Shown here: one piece after another, positions 29,505 to 33,583 of the stretch
How positions within the stretch are numbered: the first letter of the stretch is position 1
Layout of the letters: each line of letters opens with the position of its first letter
From: Thermoplasmatota archaeon
GTDB taxonomy: Archaea > Thermoplasmatota > Thermoplasmata > Halarchaeoplasmatales > Halarchaeoplasmataceae
Length of the DNA stretch: 33,583 nt
Direction: 5' to 3'
Assembly: GCA_018334835.1 (NCBI GenBank)
Contig: JAGXLF010000011.1
Location: forward strand, 1 to 33,583
Notes under the pieces: model-generated
What the model was told of the DNA's origin: nothing
Seen by the model: the letters and a program-made list of their open reading frames with translations, nothing else
The model's database searches: none
Made by a program: the position numbers and the translations under genes

Positions 29505-32500
29505 TTGAAGATTCTTTATGTAGATGACGATGAAGGCAAGAGGGAAGAAGCCAAAACTTTCTTAGAGAGTGCGATGGATGATTTTAAGGTCGATACTGCT
29601 TCATCAGTGAAATCCGGGATGGATAAATTAGAGGATGATGATTACGACGTAATAGTTTCTGATTATAAGATGACTCCAAAAGACGGATTGGATTTTCTTG
29701 AGGAATTGCATGGATTAGGGAAAAATGTACCTTTTATCATGCTCACCGCTAAGGAAAAAGAGGAAGTAGCAAAGAAGGCATTGAATTCGGGGGCTGATCG
29801 ATATATCAGGAGGCAGGATGATCCAAAAAACCTCTACGAGTTCTTGAGTCGAGTTATAATCCAAGAGTTTGAACATTACGATGAAAAAAGGGAAAGACGG
29901 TTACACGAAACTTATTTCCAAGATCTATTTGAAAGCTCACCAGAGGGTATAGTTCTTTTGGATTCTGATGACAGAATAATCAAAGCAAATGAGTCCTTCG
30001 AAAAAATATTTCAGTATGATATTGAGGATATCAAGGGCGAAAAAATCAATGATCTTATAGTTCCGGATGACAAGAGAGATAAAGCTTCCTCCGCCTCTAA
30101 AAACGTACTCTCCGGCGATTCAATAAGGATGGAAACGCAAAGGGAAAGAAAGGACGGGGGTATGGTAGATGTTTCCATACTTGGATATCCCATAAAGTTC
30201 GAAGGGGAACAGATAGGGGTTTTCGGAATCTATAGAGATATAACCGACCGGAAAAAAAGAGAGAGGAAGATAAAAAATTTGTACCATGCCTTGAGCAAGA
30301 TGGGAACTTGTGATTCCGAAGATGAAGTCTATGATTTCGTTTTGGATTCGGCAAAGGAAATTTTAAATTTCAAATCAAGCAGTATAATGATAGCTGAGGG
30401 GGACTATCTTGTTACAAAAAAGGTGATCGCTGAAAATGTAGAGGTGGGAGATAAAGAGCCGATAGATGAGGGTATTAGAGGACTCACTTATCAAAACAAG
30501 AAATCATACTTGATCGAGGACCTTGATGAACGGAAGGAAGCAAAACCTACAGATCCCGACTTCCAATCGGTAATCAGTATCCCCATAGGCGAGGAAGGTG
30601 TATTCCAGGCACTCTCATATCAAAAAGGTTACTTTGACGAGTTCGATCTAGAGATGGCCGAAGGACTTGTCTTTCACATGGAAAAGATATTAGAAATTAT
30701 CAAAAGTAGAAGGGAACTACAGAAAAGTGAGGAGAAGTATCGGGCCATCTTCGAGTGTGCTGGCGATGCGATCTTCGTGATCAAAGATTTTGAATTGGTT
30801 GACTGTAACAGAAGGACTGAAGAGATCTTTAAGATAGAAAAAGAGGATGTCTTGGGTCATAATCCATGGGAATTCGCCCCAAAAGAACAACCCGATGGTA
30901 AAAATTCTAAAAAGTATGGCAAGAAGATGATAGAAGAGGCCCTTGCCGGAGAATCTAAATTTTTTGAGTGGGTCCTTGAAACCTTCGATGGAAGAAAATT
31001 GTATACAGAAGTCAGTTTAAACAAGTACGAAATCGATGAAGAAGAGTACGTGATGGCTGTCGTAAGAGACGTTACTGAACGGAAAGAAGCGGAGAGAAAA
31101 CTCGAAAAAAGGAATGAAAAGATAAAAAAATTGCATGAAAAGGCTATGGATTTGGAAAGGTGTGAGAGTGAGGAAGAGATCTGTGAATTGGTGATTGAGG
31201 CTTCCGAGGAGATTTTAGATTTTTATGCCGGCAGCATCGATTTCGTAGAAGATGGTGAATTCGAAGTGAAAGCCACTATCAGAGGGGTTCAGGAAAAAGG
31301 TACCACATATCCTATAGAGGGTGTTGCTGGAAAAACATTTAGAAAAAGTAAATCATTTTTGATTCGAGATATGGATGAAGAAGAGGATGCTGTACCTAAA
31401 AGAGAGTCATATCGTTCGGCTATCAGTATACCATTCGGTGATATCGGGGTTTTCCAAGCTCTTTCGGAAGAGAAAGATGATTTCGATGAGAAGGACTTAG
31501 AGTTGGCCGAAATACTTGTGAATCATGCCTCCGAAGCTATAAATCGTCTAAGATCTGAGAAAGAAGTGAGAAGAAATAAGAGGAGATATGAAACTCTCTT
31601 TGAAGAGAATCCCGAAGCGATTGTTGATGTCGATGAGAATTTCAAAATCATCGCTGTAAATGAACAGTTCGAAAATCTTTTCAACTATAAAGAGAAGGAG
31701 ATTCAGGGAAAATCTATTAAAGATCTGATAGTACCAGAGGACAAAATTGAAGAATCGGAAGAACTTGATGAAAAGTCTAAAGAAGGCTACTTTGAACATG
31801 AGACGGTGAGATTGACAAAAGATGGTGAAGAAGTGCATGTAGCGATCACTGGGAGACCTATAAAACAGGAGGGAAAAATTCATCATCTCGCTGTTTACAG
31901 AGATATAAGTGAGAGGAAAAAGGCGGAGAAAGAACTCGAAAGAAGGAATGAAAAGATAAGGAATTTGCATGATAAAGCTATGGAATTCGAGAGATCTAAA
32001 GGTGAGGAAAAAATCTGTGAATTGGTGATCGAGACCTCCGAAGAGATTTTGGACTTTCAAGTCTGCGGCATCGATTTTGTTGAAAAAGGAGAGTTCGTCC
32101 CCATAGCTTTTTCAAGTGAGATAGAAGATGGTTTCATAAAGAGGAAGGTTGAAGAAGCAGGCATCAGCAGGAAAGTATATCAAGAGAAGGAAAGTATATT
32201 GGTTAAAGATCGGAGAGAGATAGATTACTCTAAACCCGTGGTGAGTGATTATAGATCCTCCATCACTATCCCAATGGGAGATTTTGGTATCTACCAGGCA
32301 TTATCGACGGAAGTCGGTAAATTTGATGAAGGAGATATGGAACTGGCTGAGATACTGGTCAACCATGCTACCGAGGCTATAAATCGTCTGAGGTCCGAGG
32401 AGGCTTTGAAAAATAAAAATAAGAAGGTAAAAGGACTACATGATACCGCAATCCAGATGGAAAGATGTGAAGAAGAAGAGGAAGTCTTTGATTTGACAGT

Positions 32501-33419
32501 TGAAGCGGCAAAAGAAGTCCTCGGCTTTTATGATTGTACTATCGCTATTGCAGATGAAGATAACGATGAGTTCACCATCAAAAAAACCTATAGAAGCGAT
32601 GTGGAAGAGGGTGCAAAAATTCCTATGGACCTAGGATATCTAGGGGAGACTTTCAAAAACAGATCTTCCTACCTTACAGAAGACATCGTCAAAGATGAGA
32701 TAGCTGAACCTGCTACAGACAAATATAGGTCAGCCATCAGTGTGCCTATTGGAGATATAGGCGTTTTTCAGACCATGTCGACTGAGAAGGAGGATTACGA
32801 TGAAGATGACGTTGAGATGGCCGAGACTCTCATCTCTCACGTTTATCAGGCAGTCCAGAGGATAAAAGGAAAAAAGGACTTGGAGAAGAGTGAAAAGAAA
32901 TACAGATCAATATTCGAAAATACAGGCACAGCGATGCTGATGATCGAAAAAGATGGAACGATATCTCTAGCTAATAAAAAAGCAGAACGACTTGTGGGAT
33001 TTTACGAAGAAAGTATCGAAGGTGAAAACTATACTGAGTTCGTTGTGGAGGAAGACAGAGAACGGATAAAAAGAAGACACCATAAACGGTTGAAAGACCA
33101 CGAGAATCTTCCTAATGAATACAATTTTCAGCTTTTAACAAAATATGATGATATAAAAGACATCCATATGATAGTGAACAAGATCCCGGGAACAGAGAAA
33201 ATAATCACCTCCCTATTGGATATCACTGAAAAGAAAGGAATGAAGAGGACTAAAAATCAGTTAGAGAGTTTGATCCAAGATATCGAAGATGAATTCGAAA
33301 GGATGGAGACCTATCTGAATCTTTTGGAAAAAGATGAACTAGATAAGGGTCAGAAGAAAAACATAGAAAAAATCAAAGAAGTCATCGAAGAGAATAAGAA
33401 TGTTCTCGACAAGAGGTGA
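29505..33419 (+). CDS. Large REC-PAS-GAF sensory protein without a kinase domain
   Basis: A soluble 1304-aa protein. A receiver domain (1-125) has Asp7-9, phospho-acceptor Asp53 (VIVSDYKM) and Thr81, but Arg103 stands where the conserved Lys is expected. Then come PAS (about 130-255), GAF (258-400), PAS (405-525), GAF (540-690), PAS (695-815), GAF (820-970), GAF (975-1125) and PAS (1130-1250). The four GAF domains share KIKxLHxxA, SAISIPxGDIGVFQALS and ELAExLVNH blocks. The last 55 residues are a helix (LESLIQDIEDEFERMETYLNLL) that resembles a dimerisation helix, but there is no phospho-His and no HATPase domain before the stop. It probably relays signals to a partner kinase. TTG start with GAGGTG. 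Confidence 0.88.
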   Translation: MKILYVDDDEGKREEAKTFLESAMDDFKVDTASSVKSGMDKLEDDDYDVIVSDYKMTPKDGLDFLEELHGLGKNVPFIMLTAKEKEEVAKKALNSGADRYIRRQDDPKNLYEFLSRVIIQEFEHYDEKRERRLHETYFQDLFESSPEGIVLLDSDDRIIKANESFEKIFQYDIEDIKGEKINDLIVPDDKRDKASSASKNVLSGDSIRMETQRERKDGGMVDVSILGYPIKFEGEQIGVFGIYRDITDRKKRERKIKNLYHALSKMGTCDSEDEVYDFVLDSAKEILNFKSSSIMIAEGDYLVTKKVIAENVEVGDKEPIDEGIRGLTYQNKKSYLIEDLDERKEAKPTDPDFQSVISIPIGEEGVFQALSYQKGYFDEFDLEMAEGLVFHMEKILEIIKSRRELQKSEEKYRAIFECAGDAIFVIKDFELVDCNRRTEEIFKIEKEDVLGHNPWEFAPKEQPDGKNSKKYGKKMIEEALAGESKFFEWVLETFDGRKLYTEVSLNKYEIDEEEYVMAVVRDVTERKEAERKLEKRNEKIKKLHEKAMDLERCESEEEICELVIEASEEILDFYAGSIDFVEDGEFEVKATIRGVQEKGTTYPIEGVAGKTFRKSKSFLIRDMDEEEDAVPKRESYRSAISIPFGDIGVFQALSEEKDDFDEKDLELAEILVNHASEAINRLRSEKEVRRNKRRYETLFEENPEAIVDVDENFKIIAVNEQFENLFNYKEKEIQGKSIKDLIVPEDKIEESEELDEKSKEGYFEHETVRLTKDGEEVHVAITGRPIKQEGKIHHLAVYRDISERKKAEKELERRNEKIRNLHDKAMEFERSKGEEKICELVIETSEEILDFQVCGIDFVEKGEFVPIAFSSEIEDGFIKRKVEEAGISRKVYQEKESILVKDRREIDYSKPVVSDYRSSITIPMGDFGIYQALSTEVGKFDEGDMELAEILVNHATEAINRLRSEEALKNKNKKVKGLHDTAIQMERCEEEEEVFDLTVEAAKEVLGFYDCTIAIADEDNDEFTIKKTYRSDVEEGAKIPMDLGYLGETFKNRSSYLTEDIVKDEIAEPATDKYRSAISVPIGDIGVFQTMSTEKEDYDEDDVEMAETLISHVYQAVQRIKGKKDLEKSEKKYRSIFENTGTAMLMIEKDGTISLANKKAERLVGFYEESIEGENYTEFVVEEDRERIKRRHHKRLKDHENLPNEYNFQLLTKYDDIKDIHMIVNKIPGTEKIITSLLDITEKKGMKRTKNQLESLIQDIEDEFERMETYLNLLEKDELDKGQKKNIEKIKEVIEENKNVLDKR
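31089..32403 (+). repeat. Internal duplication of a PAS-GAF unit in the sensor gene
   Basis: The DNA from 31089 (GCGGAGAGAAAACTCG) and from 31923 (GCGGAGAAAGAACTCG) starts two copies of one module, about 834 nt apart. Both continue with AGGAATGAAAAGATAA and ATCTGTGAATTGGTGAT, and their ends share GCTATAAATCGTCT (about 31538 and 32378). The nucleotide likeness goes beyond what protein constraint alone needs, which points to a fairly recent in-frame duplication. Confidence 0.7.
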
Positions 33420-33420
33420 G

Positions 33421-33449
33421 AGGAAAAAGCTTTTTTACACCTTTTTCCT
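33421..33449 (+). terminator. 3' hairpin after the sensor gene
   Basis: AGGAAAAAG (33421-33429) is the exact reverse complement of CTTTTTCCT (33441-33449), with an 11-nt loop that starts CTTTTTT. It begins two bases after the TGA stop. Archaeal termination depends mostly on T-runs, and two are present here, so a terminator or 3' stabilising hairpin is likely. Confidence 0.6.
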
Positions 33450-33478
33450 GACAGAAGAAGGCTAAGAGTCAAATATAT

Positions 33479-33563
33479 GCGGGGATAGCCAAGGGGTCAA
33501 CGGCGAAGGATTGCTAATCCTTTGTCCCATCGGGACACGCGGGTTCAAATCCCGTTCCCCGCG
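33479..33563 (+). tRNA. tRNA-Ser(GCU)
   Basis: Acceptor GCGGGGA (33479-33485) pairs with TCCCCGC (33556-33562), and position 33563 gives discriminator G. The D arm is GCC..GGC. The anticodon stem AAGGA/TCCTT closes TTGCTAA with anticodon GCT. The variable arm TGTCCC/GGGACA is long, as in serine tRNAs, and the T arm is CGGG/CCCG around TTCAAAT. There is no intron and no encoded CCA. AAATATAT lies directly against the 5' end, too close to be its own TATA box, so the start of its transcript is unclear. Confidence 0.95.
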
Positions 33564-33564
33564 C

Positions 33565-33570
33565 TTTTTT
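33565..33570 (+). terminator. T-run after tRNA-Ser(GCU)
   Basis: Six T residues begin two bases after the discriminator base of the tRNA, the usual simple archaeal termination signal. Confidence 0.5.
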
Positions 33571-33583
33571 GTAAATTCCTATA

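Noticed and set aside
31548-32060. A 170-codon minus-strand ORF rich in Phe and Leu inside the sensor gene
   Set aside because: It is the complement of Glu/Lys-rich codons (GAA/AAA to TTC/TTT) and looks like a membrane protein only for that reason.

Overview
The window is archaeal and, by content, euryarchaeal. It carries the complete archaeal S10/spc ribosomal superoperon with eukaryote-type members (eL19, eL32, eS4), RNase P protein Rnp1, aIF1, a SecY/EMC3-like pair, Cbf5 and Nop10, plus one tRNA-Ser with an archaeal-type intron. Promoters are TATA-like and many genes also have GGAGG/GGTGAT Shine-Dalgarno sites. The DNA is moderately AT-rich and many proteins are acidic. A PGF-CTERM tail, a DUF835 protein, a REC/PAS/GAF sensor and the lack of eL14 and eL34 in the superoperon suit a Thermoplasmatota-like or other late-branching euryarchaeal lineage. 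That placement is an inference and not firm.

Layout. 1-131: 3' end of a surface-protein gene. 149-253: tRNA-Ser(GGA) with a 20-nt intron. 306-15858 (minus strand): one dense operon reading uL3-uL4-uL23-uL2-uS19-uL22-uS3-uL29-aIF1-Rnp1-uS17-uL14-uL24-eS4-uL5-uS14-uS8-uL6-eL32-eL19-uL18-uS5-uL30-uL15-SecY-EMC3-like-Cmk-Cbf5. uS14 is only 54 aa. The EMC3-like gene probably starts at an ATT codon. 15859-16085: a structured leader of about 225 nt in front of uL3. 16146-17015: two small unknown genes. 17016-17798: about 780 nt without a convincing gene but dense in inverted repeats. 17799-18944: a bacterial-type MetK. 19160-21438 (plus): lipoate ligase, a radical SAM enzyme and a methyltransferase. 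21470-25169 (minus): Nop10, PAC2-type proteasome chaperone, DUF835 protein, DHH phosphoesterase and membrane M50 protease. 25249-29379 (minus): PurN, split transketolase, an enlarged transaldolase and a methyltransferase. 29505-33419 (plus): a 1304-aa REC/PAS/GAF protein with no kinase domain. 33479-33563: tRNA-Ser(GCU).

How the parts work together. The superoperon couples ribosome building (r-proteins), rRNA/tRNA modification (Cbf5, with Nop10 encoded 24 kb away), tRNA 5' maturation (Rnp1), initiation (aIF1) and membrane insertion (SecY plus the EMC3/Oxa1-like protein). The lipoate ligase and radical SAM pair points to assembly of lipoyl groups on carrier proteins. Transketolase plus transaldolase supply pentose phosphates, which fits a PurN neighbour in purine synthesis.

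The least explained parts are the non-coding stretches at 15859-16085 and 17016-17798. Both contain strong nested or competing helices and match no RNA family I can name.
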